Source of the DNA: Rugalucina vietnamica
Lineage: Eukaryota; Mollusca; Bivalvia; Lucinida; Lucinidae
DNA length: 64,000 nt
NCBI GenBank assembly: GCA_964017185.1
Contig: OZ024877.1
Span: forward strand, 2,396,006-2,460,005
Direction: 5' to 3'
Under the pieces are notes generated by a model, which was not told where the DNA came from, made no database searches, and worked only from the letters and a program-made list of their open reading frames with translations. Of the stretch, positions 52,916 through 63,455 are shown in pieces. Within the stretch, counting starts at the first letter, position 1. The number at the start of each line of letters is the position of its first letter. The translations under genes and the position numbers were made by a program.

Positions 52916-53166
52916 TCAGGGCCCAGTTGTTCAAAATTAACGATGTCGTTAGTTAACGATTCGTTGAAAGTTCAAACATGAATATTACAAATACACTGTT
53001 ATTTTTTGTTGATAAAATGCGAGAATCATTTACAATGCAAAGGATTCTCGCATTTTTTCAACAAAAAATAACAGTGCATTTGCTTATGTAGGCGGCATTT
53101 ACTTAACAAGTTCAGGTCTTATTGAAGACGTTAAGCTAACGAAGTTTTGAACAACAGGGTCCTGAT
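52916..53166. mobile_element. Foldback MITE
   Basis: Ends ATCAGG(G)C/TCC...GTTGTTCAAAA and mirror. Long inner arms CACTGTTATTTTTTGTTGA and ATGCGAGAATC pair with their inverse around a 15-bp loop centred near 53040. Confidence 0.85.
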
Positions 53167-53249
53167 CATTAAAATTTCCTTGGTATGAAATTCTGTGGTA
53201 TGCAATTGTTGTTGAAAAGGGTGTCAAATGACATGAGCTGCCAAGCCTT

Positions 53250-54440
53250 TAGAACCCTTTTGAATACAACTAGAAAAAGTGCCTTGAGAGGCACGTATAC
53301 CCCGGCTGGTAGCTCCCCACCCCACCCCTAAGCCCACCGTCCCCCACCCAGACATGCTCACTGACACTGACACATTGAACCTCAATTCCTGAATTAAAGA
53401 GAGCACCCTCAACAAGTACATCTTAAAATTTGTATTTGCAAAAAGCACTAAAACCATTGGGAGCGGGTGTAGTAGAATGACAGGTCAATTATAGAGCAGT
53501 ATACAGAGCTGACTCTGTGACTTGTATACTCAATCTAGGACTTGATCGCGGACATTGAGGGTCAGGTCCTCGGTCCTAGATTGAAAATTGAATGTCATTC
53601 TTCAATAATATTTAAAAAAGAAAAAAATAAGATGTCCTAGATTTTGACCTCTAGCCCCACCCCGGGCATGTACCCTAGAGTCTAATGTCATTAGAAACAA
53701 GGTAAACCTTATAGAGTAACTATGGGGCAAGTATGAATGATTTCTTAACATGGTGGTTAAAAAGTACAGAAAATACAATTGTTAAAGAAGTTCTAGATTT
53801 TGACCTCTAGCCACCCCCTCCCCCCCCCCCCCCCACCGGCACATAGACCCTAGAGTCTGAAACTTCCATGGTACCTATGGTCTAAGTATGAATGCGTTCT
53901 GACAAGACTTAGTAGATGTCAAGAAAACAGATTATCATGGTATATATTATAAATTAACGTGTCCTAGATTTTGACCTCTAGTCCCACCCCTGGGGATGGT
54001 AACCAGGATTTGGTTACATTGAATATGAAAGCAAACCCTAAAGGGTATTTATGAACTTTATAAGAATACATTCCTATGATTGTTTGTTAAAGATATGAAC
54101 GTAAAGAAACATAAACATTGTAAACAACACATTTTAAAGGTGACCTAGATTTTGACCTCCAGCCCCACCCCCGGGCATGGACCCTGGAGTCCGAACTCAT
54201 GGAAACAAAGCAAACCCTATAGGATACCTATGGTCCAAATATGAATAGTTTCTGACCATTGGTTCACGAGATATACACCTCTAGAGAAACTTTAACCAAA
54301 ACTTTGACATAAATTCTACGAACGTTCCGGAATTACGAACGAAGAAACGAACGAACGAACAAACGAACGAACATACGAACGGAAAAGCGAAAACTATATA
54401 CCCGTCGGCATAAATGCCGGGGGTATAAATACCGATACAA
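53250..54440 (+). mobile_element. Pearl-like element
   Basis: Four tandem units of about 155-180 bp, each with CTAGATTTTGACCTCTAG (about 53638, 53792, 53967, 54148). They are followed by a GAAC/AACG run (54335-54380) and a tail with a small hairpin CGGCATAAATGCCG. Same layout as the element at 38100-38990 with unrelated core sequence. Confidence 0.7.
53820..53836. repeat. Poly(C) tract
   Basis: C run interrupting one core unit of the pearl-like element. Confidence 0.85.
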
Positions 54441-54615
54441 GAGGGAGGAAATATGTGCCTGAGTACCTTCAGGTGTACTCAAAAGATTCCATACACCTGC
54501 AGCAATTGTTGTAAAGAGAATGAAAAGTGGTGAAACATGTACGTGAAATGTATACACCCTCATATCCCACTTTTATATAGTAAATCTGAGGTTTGTAGGG
54601 ATAAACCTACTTTTC

Positions 54616-54636
54616 TCTTTTCTTTCTTTCTTTCTT

Positions 54637-54677
<41 letters not shown>
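54616..54677. repeat. (TTTC)n and poly(T) tract
   Basis: Several TTTC units followed by a long T run. Confidence 0.93.
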
Positions 54678-54683
<6 letters not shown>

Positions 54684-54916
54684 TATAGATTGTGGGTACT
54701 CGTTAGAACCGTCTCGCCGTGTGTACTCACAATCTATGTTTTGATCAAAATTAAGAAAATGTTCATTTTTAAAACAAAAATTATTTCTGTATATTGCATG
54801 GGCGTGTTTTCGTAATGGATAAATGTAATTCCATTAATCAAGAACGGTACCCTTGCGTTTCTTATTTTGCCGGGTACTCCGTATGATTCGACTCCCAAGT
54901 CACTTCGTAAAACAAA

Positions 54917-55920
54917 TGTACAGTGGTGGACTCGACAATGGCGAATCACTAAGAGGTCAAACGCTAAATTTTAAACACGACGATGGGAATGCTTTTCTGT
55001 TTGGTGCTAACGGAACATCTAACATACCTCAGCTTTACATGAAAATAATTATTTTGCTTTACTCAATTTCCTAATTCGAGATAACTCAGTTGATATGATA
55101 CCTCCCGCATTAGAAAATGGCGAACCAAACTCGACAATGGCGAATCAGATAGTCTATACCCTAAAAGAAACCATATTAATGAGGATTTTTGCACACAAAT
55201 GGTGCCATCTTAATGCGAATCAGTTATATTGGTTAATTTGCTCAGTGATCTATAATACAATCTACTGTCCCTGATTTGCTTTGGTTCTTTACGTCCACTG
55301 TCAACAGCAAATGTCATATCGGACAGGATTATTTTAAGCATGTCTTATTGCTTTAACAAATCAATGTAAGCCTAAACGCAAGAGGGTTAAACCACGACTT
55401 GCATCAATATATGTTACGCCAATGACCAAACCAAATTGTTCCTAGACAAGCCTTCCAAACGTAGATTATCAGTACTTTGTGCACATTCTTCTTACCACAC
55501 AAGGTATGATTCGCTATTTACCTGTACATTTTTCCACGCTTATATCTACCTTCAATGTCAAAACTTTTATCAAAAACAGGCATACTGCATAACTAGGGAT
55601 ATTTGCCATAAAAGTAATGCAAAATGGTCATAACCAAATGCTTAAAAACGAGGTAAGAAACACATTTTATCTGAACGTGACTTTTTGCGGAACAATAAAC
55701 TAGGTATCTTAGTTGAGGGGTCAAGCGTTTCAGCAACCCTGATTTTATTGTCCAGTGGAATTTTGGCTCCATTCTTTTACCAAACCTCAAGACACAGATG
55801 AAAGTAAATAACCGAGTTATATAATAAATAATATTTTGTCTAAGTTTCAAGAAATTCTGTAATATCTCTACGAGTGATTCGCCATTGTCGATGATTCTCC
55901 ATTGTCGAGTTCATTGTACA
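54917..55920. mobile_element. 1-kb inverted-repeat element
   Basis: Ends TGTACAGTGGTGGACTCGAC and its mirror TCGAGTTCATTGTACA, with the motif CGACAATGG(C/A)GAATC at 54931, 55131 and twice inverted at 55877-55910. No coding sequence. A TTA/ATT microsatellite abuts the right end. Confidence 0.68.
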
Positions 55921-55969
<49 letters not shown>

Positions 55970-55970
55970 G
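55921..55970. repeat. (ATT)n microsatellite
   Basis: Uninterrupted ATT/TTA triplet run. Confidence 0.95.
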
Positions 55971-56299
55971 GCATCTCAGTGGGCTAACTTTAAATGTTTC
56001 GAAATAGATATCTTTCAACTTACAGTTCATGCCTGAGTAGTCTGTAAAACATATTATTCTGATTTTTGCCAATCGGGATTAAAGAGAAAACATTAACTTT
56101 GTTTGCAATAAAGCATGTACCCAATAAAGAAAGAAACGCACACAGTAACATCAGCCGATTTTTAGAAACATCAGAATTGTTGACAAACCAAATCGCATCG
56201 AATATCGGTGAATGACATTGACAGTTCTGAAAAAAAATTGACCAAAAGTACGTCAATCATGAATCGGACGTGGGTCACAATAAATTTGCACGGTTTAGA

Positions 56300-56300
56300 G

Positions 56301-56340
<40 letters not shown>
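56300..56340. repeat. Poly(A) tract
   Basis: About 40 A in a row just before the 4-kb inverted-repeat element. Confidence 0.95.
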
Positions 56341-56341
<1 letters not shown>

Positions 56342-57422
56342 GCTTGCAACAGGTGCTTATATGAGCCTGTCCATGGGAAAAGGTACAAGTTGGTCACAAA
56401 ATTCAAAATTTAGTTTTTTGCATAAAACATTAGTTGAATATCATAAAATTAATTTTTGGGTAATTTTATAGCCATATTTTCAATATAACTAGTAAATGAC
56501 GTCATCAAACGAGATCACCATGGTGACGTTTTTACGACGTTTTATGAAATTGTAAAGAAGACTTTAAAACAGTACATTTCAGGTGTCAGTGACCTCATTG
56601 GAATCATAGAATGATGTATTATGATTGTCAAGGCGGATGCCGGAACCAATTAGCTATTGAAACATTGGAATATTCTTTTTAAAAATCTTATCGTTTCCAT
56701 GGCAACACTGGTTATTTTGGAGAAATTGGTAGAAGTTTTGGTATAAAATCGGTATATATGTGACTTTTCAATACTCCAGCATCATTAGAACTAAATTAAA
56801 GCAATTTGCACAAGCATCACTACGGTTACAGTTGATTTTTCTGTTTATGAAAATATACTTCTTTGAATATTCAAAAAGGTATTGTCATTAATATTCATTT
56901 AATTCATTTTCCGACCTAAGTTTTTCTGACAAATGACATAATACTTGAATTACACAAGAACACACTTTAGCGTTCATTTTATCTGCTTGCATGATGCTAA
57001 TGGTGGCACTTGTTTCAAGTAAGAAAGCGACAACATCTACAAGGCTAACTATAGTTTGTTTACCTGGCTGTTGCCATGGTAACCTTAGATTTTCAGTATG
57101 CAAAAGAAAGTCTCATGAAAGCTGTAAATCTATCACAGTCTACTCTATTTTTAAAGCACCCTTAGTAACAAGACCGATACCAAACTTAAGTTTATAATGC
57201 CCCCAAAATCAATACAGAAATGTTAATGAGCTCATTTGAATATTCATATATAAGTGTTTAAGTACATGTATGTGTACATAAATCTCAATGTTAAAATGTA
57301 AAAATAGCGACGACAAAATTATATAAACATGCAACAAGCACTGTAGGTTCATTGGTCGTACTGAATTAATGGAGGACTGTGGCCAAAATGTTTATTGTTT
57401 TTATTGTTGGAAGGACCTCAGT

Positions 57423-57424
<2 letters not shown>

Positions 57425-57463
<39 letters not shown>
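57425..57463. repeat. Poly(T) tract
   Basis: Long T run inside the 4-kb element. Confidence 0.95.
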
Positions 57464-57465
<2 letters not shown>

Positions 57466-57619
57466 CATTATTTACTTCATCTCATCATTAATGTTCAAGG
57501 CGAGGTGCTGCTTAAACATCACCGACACAGATAAGGTCATGTCGGTGCAGTCGGCTATAACTTTGCTGGACTTTTGCCTATCACCAAGATGGCATCTCTG
57601 AATCTGAAATCAATAATCT

Positions 57620-57663
57620 CCCCCCCCCCCCCCCCCAAAAAAAAAAAAAAAAAAAAAAAAAAA
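57620..57663. repeat. Poly(C)-poly(A) tract
   Basis: About 16 C followed by about 26 A. Confidence 0.93.
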
Positions 57664-57904
57664 GATAGATAGATAAATAAATTAATACAACTTGACCTCA
57701 GAAATAGGGTAGGGTTTTCGTCATAAATATACAAAACTCTGGTAGCATAGGTCAGCAAGACATATTGTCTAATCATTTATTTCAGGCAAATTTGCACTTT
57801 TTGGTGCTCGTATAACCCCTTACAGGCGAATATTAGGTGACTTTCATTCTTTGCATGTGATGTGAATCTGTTAGACATACAAAGTCATCGTTTCTGATTC
57901 ATCA

Positions 57905-58290
57905 TGGTGGTTATCATAATTTATTTGTTTGTCCTTGGTGATTCATTGACTAGTTAGATTCACCACGAGGGCCGAACAAGTAATTAAATGTTGTCAACAA
58001 TTGTAGAGGATGAGTGTGAGGTTAGGCGCCCCTTCCCCCCCCTCCCCCCCCCCTTGTAGTGGTTTTAATTGTTTTATGTTTTGATTTTGAAATGTTATGC
58101 TGTTTGCACTTTACATGTATCTACGTTTTCATATTTTAGTTAAGTTTTGGAAACTGCTTGGCCCCGTATTTGGAAATAGCTGCTCTCTCGATTAAAATGT
58201 TTTCTTAGTATATGTGCCTGATTGGCAATTTGGTTTTTCCCAACCTCGGTCTCTGGAGTGGGAATTTCTTTCTGATTACGCGATTGCTGG
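57905..58290 (+). repeat. R2 repeat, diverged copy
   Basis: R2 from GATTCATTGACTAGTTAGAT through AACCTCGGTCTCTGGAGTGG, diverged, nested in the 4-kb element. Confidence 0.7.
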
Positions 58291-58338
58291 ATCATTACAT
58301 ACGTTAACCTTATCATCCACCAGCTTATAACGATATTT

Positions 58339-58502
58339 AAGAAATAATTTTATTTTACGGTGAATTATCGTGATTAACGCAGGATGTTGGAGGACAGATT
58401 GCGATGAATTATTTCACAACTACGCATTAAATTAATATTTTATCTGCCCGACATCACGCGTTAATCAAAGATAATTCACCGTTAAGTAAAATTATTTCGA
58501 TT
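58339..58502. repeat. Foldback element
   Basis: Arms GAAATAATTTTATTTTACGG then TGAATTATCGTGATTAACGC, mirrored at about 58458-58500 with small differences. Confidence 0.75.
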
Positions 58503-59609
58503 CTAACACGACTAATAAATAAATGCTTACATTTCAAAATGTTTTTCAGTGGACTCATTCTTGGCGGACATAAATGTTTATGTGCGACATCATAAAAACG
58601 CCACCTTCCGCGCGTTATTTCGTTTACAGTGAATTATTGTTTATTTGCAAACGGTGACGTTTCATCAGGTTCAATGGGAAAGACGATACGTGTTAGAATT
58701 CATGCCACCTTCCTTTATTACCAAGGATGTCCCTACATGCATCTCTGTAATTTGAATATTTTGAGTGTAATGCTCCAACAAGCTAAAATAAAAACTTCCC
58801 CAGACGTTTGTGTAAGAATTGCACAAATTTGTCTTCTGGGAGTTTGAAGCCTTGCTTTATTTTTTTTACATACCCTCTTGCACGCATCACAACATATAAT
58901 ACTCAGTGATTTATACATAGGAATTAATTGAGGAATGATTAGATGAAATGTTGCCTTTTGAAACTTGAAGAAACAGTAGTATATTTCTTTACTTATGTGG
59001 ACAATCCATTGAAAACAAAACTCTATAAAAGTTGATAATGTGTCAGTTTTTTAATACAAAGTGAAAAAAAGTACAATAACAAGTAGCCGTTTGTATCGTA
59101 GCACATCTTATGAAACATTGGTTGCCATGGAAACATAAATGGCTTTAATCTGCTAACAGAAATATTTATTCATTCTCTTGGTTTGCATCATAAGCAACTT
59201 TTGCACCTTAGCATATGGACGATTCCGTACAACATTTTGGTATGATGTTATGATGTTTGCATTTTATTAATATTGAGCTTATGACTAAAAATGGTAAAGT
59301 GCCATGTTGCAATGAATATTCATGATTATGCAAATGAGTTCATTTGTTTATGATGACATAATGAAAAAGGAACAATTATGCTCTTTAATCTGACACCAGT
59401 TTTGCTAAAGTGAGTTGAGTATTAGATAAGTTATGGTTTAATAATTATTTGCTCTGTCAGCTCTGTCTTTGGAATATTGGTTACCAAGGAAACATAGTTC
59501 TTTAAACATGGTATATCACCTAGTATCTTGAATTTATTGTATTTTGCAATGGACAATGTCCTTAATTGTTTATAGCTTTATAGCTGGTATTTAAGTTCTG
59601 ACAGCATGC

Positions 59610-60300
59610 ATTTGACATTGCCATTAAGTCTAAACTCAAAATATATAAAAAGTTGAGAAAAAATGAATTATTAATGAATATTCATGAATATACAAATGAG
59701 CTAATTCAAAGGTACTATTAAAATGATAAAGGACATTCATTGACCTTTTCATTTGATACTATGTTTAAGAAAATGCATTAAGTACAAGTATAGATATCAC
59801 AGCTTATTATTTGCAAGATAACATCTAAAACTGTGCTAGTGGTTGCCATGGCAACACAAATGGTCTCGTGTTGCTATTAGTAACAGACCTAATATCACTC
59901 AGAATGACATGCTGAATAATATCTGCTTCAATGCAAATTAATCAAGTACTGACGGCTTGTATTTGACATTGCCATTAAGTCTAAACTCAAAAGAATATGA
60001 AAAAGTTGAGAGAAAAAAATGAATTATTAATGAATATTCATGAATATGCAAATGAGCAATTCAAAGTTACTATAAAAATAATAAAGGACAATCACTGACC
60101 TTTCATTTGATACTATTTTTAAGAAAATGCATTGGCTACAAGTATAGATATCACAGTTTATCATTTGCAAGATCACATCTAAATCTGTGCTACTGGTTGC
60201 CATGACAACACAAATGACCTCAGGTTGCTATTAGTAACAGACCTAATATCAACCAGACTGACATGCTGAACAATATCTGCATCAATGCAAATTCATCTGA
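59610..60300. repeat. Tandem duplication, about 352-bp unit
   Basis: ATTGCCATTAAGTCTAAACTC occurs at about 59618 and 59969, and the following 300 bp match closely in order. Confidence 0.85.
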
Positions 60301-60423
60301 TAAACTGAAAGGTATTTTCGATAAATATATGACCAATAAATAACATTAAATCTTTTGAAATGAATTTTCCAGAAAATGTGGATTTGTGCCAACTTGTACC
60401 TTTTCTCACGGACAGGCTCATAT

Positions 60424-61102
60424 CTTGTCAACAAAGAACTTAGATCATAAAACTGAGCAGTGAACATACTAATGATTTAATGGGCCATACCGCGGTTTCG
60501 GCTACTAAATCGTTGTTCCGTGCATGAAGCAAATATTTATTCAGAAGTTTAAAACTGGGTTCGCCTTCAGTTTGTCTATGTAGATCTTCCTCTCCTCATT
60601 CTAGAAAGCACATATACCGCTCCCTAGCCTTGACCAAGGCTTAGAACTAAGGCTTAGAAATAAAGAAATATGTCTTTCGTAATTTTCATTTTTTCAAATC
60701 TCTGTAGATGGGGCTCGATTTCTGTAAAACTCAGCCAAGTCGATTGGAGAAAAAAATCAATGATAGACTAGCTTGACTCTGAATTTAAATCTCAATATAG
60801 AGAAATAATAAAAATGAAAACAATAACCATATCACAATAATATGTTTTACAGTAGCTAGTCTATCTTGTGTCTGTAATGGCAAAAGCCTATGAAGGCGCT
60901 CAGTGAAGGCGAAAGCCACTTTCTCCTATTCATATACTTTTGGTAATGGGTAAAAAGCGAATACTTGTTTAGGTATCGATTTTCATTAGACACGTGGAAA
61001 TGATTTTGTAAACACGTTGCTTAGTTTTCATTGGATATTGCCAAATCACGTGGGGAACTCCAAAACGAGACTGTCAAAACAGGGAAACGTCAAAACAAAA
61101 AG
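60424..61102 (+). promoter_or_regulatory. Upstream region of CYHR1
   Basis: No gene seen. Contains a fragment of R3 (about 60452-60505) and two CACGTG E-box palindromes near 60992 and 61048, shortly before the start codon at 61103. No clear TATA box. Promoter function is assumed from position only. Confidence 0.35.
60452..60505 (+). repeat. R3 repeat fragment
   Basis: Contains GGGCCATACCGCGGTTTCGG, just outside the 4-kb element. Confidence 0.65.
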
Positions 61103-62426
61103 ATGGCCGAGAGTACAGAGAACGTTTTATCTGTGATTTCTTCTCAAGAAAATAAGGAAAATGAGGATCAAAGTTTTGAACCGGAACCAAAGAAGCTGCG
61201 GACAGACGATTCGGCTACATCTATAGAGTACAAACTGGAGGATCGGTTGACCGGAATTCTTTGCTGCGCAGTTTGTTTAGACTTGCCAGGGACATGTTTT
61301 CAGGTTATTTTACGTTGTATTTTTAATGCAAGATATTTTACCAAATTTTAGGCCAATTACTATGTGATGCACGATTTATGCCTTCCCAATGCCGTTTCTT
61401 AAATGTGTTGCATGGAAAGCAGATTGCCTAACAGGTCAGCTGCCAAAACAGCTGGATAAATTTGCCTGGGCATGGTTGCATCACGATGACCTTGAACTGC
61501 TGCAAGGGGCGTTAAGATTTTGTAAAAGGATCGGGGCGAAGTCAGTCACGACATGTTTGCACAGGGGAATGATTAATATTCCTATGCAACCACCAACGAT
61601 GCGGAAAATTAGTTATTAGATAGGATTAATTTGCAGTATTTTTCCGTGACCTCAAGCATTTATATCACGTGATGTTGGTATGCATTTGATCAGCTGTTAT
61701 TTATAGGTTGGCAGTAGGCCAGTTAGCAAAATTAGGTCAGTAATGTCAGTATTGGATGCAGAATGCAAGAATGATAATTGCACTACTCATCTGGTATCAT
61801 ACATGATAAATGATAATTGCTTTCAGACAAAAGTTTCAGACTGGCTAATCTATCAATGATGCATAGATAGCAGCATTAATTACAGTGGTACCTGCATTAA
61901 GAAACCACCTGAGTACAGTTAAACCTGCATTTTGTCACCATTTTGCAAATAATGTTCCAGTGTCTTTTTAGGTGTGTGTTTTTTCCAGATTTTTATTTAA
62001 AAAAAAAATCTTGCAAAAAAAACAAAACACATGATAAATGACATTAATTTTGAGTGAATTGAGGTTTAACATCCCAGTCAGCAATATTCATTCATGTCAG
62101 GACGGAAAATGACATTAATGTATATTTATATCTTAGATTCCATGTGAATACATCTGCAATTTAAACTAAAATTATTTTATTTTTTAGTGTACCAATGGTC
62201 ACTTGATGTGCTGTGGATGCTTCAACCATTTACTTGCCGATGCCAGATTGAAGGATGAAACAGCGACCTGCCCGAACTGTCGCTGTGAAATCAGCAAGAA
62301 TTCGTGTACCAGGAACCTTGCTGTTGAAAAGACAGTGTCAGAGCTGCCATCTCAGTGTCAGTTCTGCTCTGTCTTCTTGGCGCGGAATCTCATCGACCGC
62401 CACCAGAGGGAGCTATGTCAAGAGAG
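61103..62426 (+). CDS. CYHR1: CYHR1/ZFTRAF1 zinc-finger protein, exons 1-2, 3' partial
   Basis: Exon 1 (61103-61303) starts at an ATG in a good context (AAAAAGATGG) and ends [15 protein letters not shown] in phase 0 at GTTATT. Exon 2 (62188-62426) continues [20 protein letters not shown], then [13 protein letters not shown], an [12 protein letters not shown] block and a Cys/His cluster QCQFC...RHQRELC, to a GTGAGA donor in phase 2. Together these give a RING-like finger followed by the start of a TRAF-type finger, the order known for cysteine/histidine-rich protein 1 (ZFTRAF1). The remaining exons lie beyond the window. The acidic N-terminus with a KKLR patch is short and weakly characterised. 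Confidence 0.9.
61304..62187 (+). other. CYHR1 intron 1
   Basis: Starts GTTATT and ends TTTTTAG. The intron falls between the Gln and the Cys of the FQ/CTNGHL junction. A third CACGTG lies near 61674. No element recognised. Confidence 0.7.
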
Positions 62427-63219
62427 GTGAGACAAACGCTTCCCGGTAAGCGATGTAATCTGTAGTCGTTAAGATCGTGTTTTGTATTTGTCCCTACTTT
62501 TTTGGATGCTCAGTAAGGTTGCATTCATGTGTGTTGGGGGTCCATTTTTTTTTAAAACACACCTGGAGGCAAGCCAAGCTGATACCGTATCCACCATGTT
62601 TGATGTATGCGATGTTTTCATCTCTTTGTTATAACAGCGCAGGTTATGGGACAAACTACAGAGAAAACAACGCATCCTTTATCAACGATTGCACAACTAC
62701 GGGTGGTTAGCCAGTTTGGTTGCCCTAGCGACTGAACACTTGGTTACGAGATGGAGACAGAGAATCTGGAACACACAGAATAAACAATCTATTTTACCCC
62801 TGGCAAGTATCTTCTGTTTTTAAGCGGTAAATGTAGCATGCTTCTGTCTAATGCATTTTTTAAGATCTTGGTTGGCCAATTAACTTCTCTGATATATATT
62901 TTTTTAAACAACATTTGCAAAATAACTATTTTATTAAGCGTTGATTGGGTACCTGCTGTACATACTTTGCTTTATTTGCTTTGATGAAACTTGGTCTAAT
63001 CTAAAAAGAAACTTTTGCATATTACCTAGGCTTTCAAGAGTACGCACAAGATTGGCTTTCAATTTTCCAAGTAAAGTCTTCAAATAAGCTCTTGGTCAGG
63101 AAAACGGGTAAGGTGTGTGTATTTGATAGCTTCAAAACATTCCAATATCACTTCTTTCGAAATACTACATGTAGCTGTTTGACAATGATGCAAAAGAGCA
63201 AACAAATTTTATGAAGAAA
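62427..63219 (+). other. CYHR1 intron, no gene seen
   Basis: Starts with GTGAGA. The stretch up to the MITE at 63221 shows no supported exon; a short open stretch near 62638-62790 is discussed among the rejected items. Confidence 0.5.
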
Positions 63220-63220
63220 T

Positions 63221-63454
63221 GAGCCACCTCACGAGAAAACCAACAATCTGCATATGTGAAAACAAAGGCACAGATCAGCTTCGCAGTAACTGCGAAGCTG
63301 ATCATCGCCTTTGTTTTCGCTACACATATAGTACAATTCCTCTACTTTCTAAATCCAAACTTTCCAGCCTCTAGCCATCTTCTGTGCTTGTACAGGCTGG
63401 TTTGTGTCGGACCTGTTTGGAAACCACATCGTTGGTTTTTCCACGAGATGGCTC
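63221..63454. mobile_element. Palindromic-core MITE, copy 6
   Basis: GAGCC...GGCTC with AAAT on both sides (63217-63220, 63455-63458). Core palindrome at about 63258-63320. Located in a CYHR1 intron. Confidence 0.87.
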
Positions 63455-63455
63455 A

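Larger units (their letters stand above)
56363..60419. mobile_element. 4-kb inverted-repeat element with ATAT target duplication
   Basis: Left end GAGCCTGTCC then AAAAGGTACAAGTTGG; the right end is the mirror. ATAT flanks both sides (56359-56362, 60420-60423). The interior has no transposase. It carries CATGAATATGCAAATGAG motifs, RFX X-box-like GTTGCCATGGCAAC motifs, an internal duplication of about 352 bp (59610-60300), and other nested repeats. Confidence 0.8.

Noticed and set aside
54537..54815. Open frames through poly(T) and poly(A) tracts (also near 56208, 57395 and 57555)
   Set aside because: Homopolymers give runs of Phe or Lys without stops; there is no other coding evidence.
61389..61619. 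76-codon frame in CYHR1 intron 1
   Set aside because: No domain, no splice support, and it lies between two well-joined exons.
62638..62790. Open stretch of about 50 codons after a CAG in the CYHR1 intron
   Set aside because: The phase needed after exon 2 gives a stop after about 24 residues, and the other frame does not resemble the TRAF-finger continuation expected of CYHR1. No exon is claimed.
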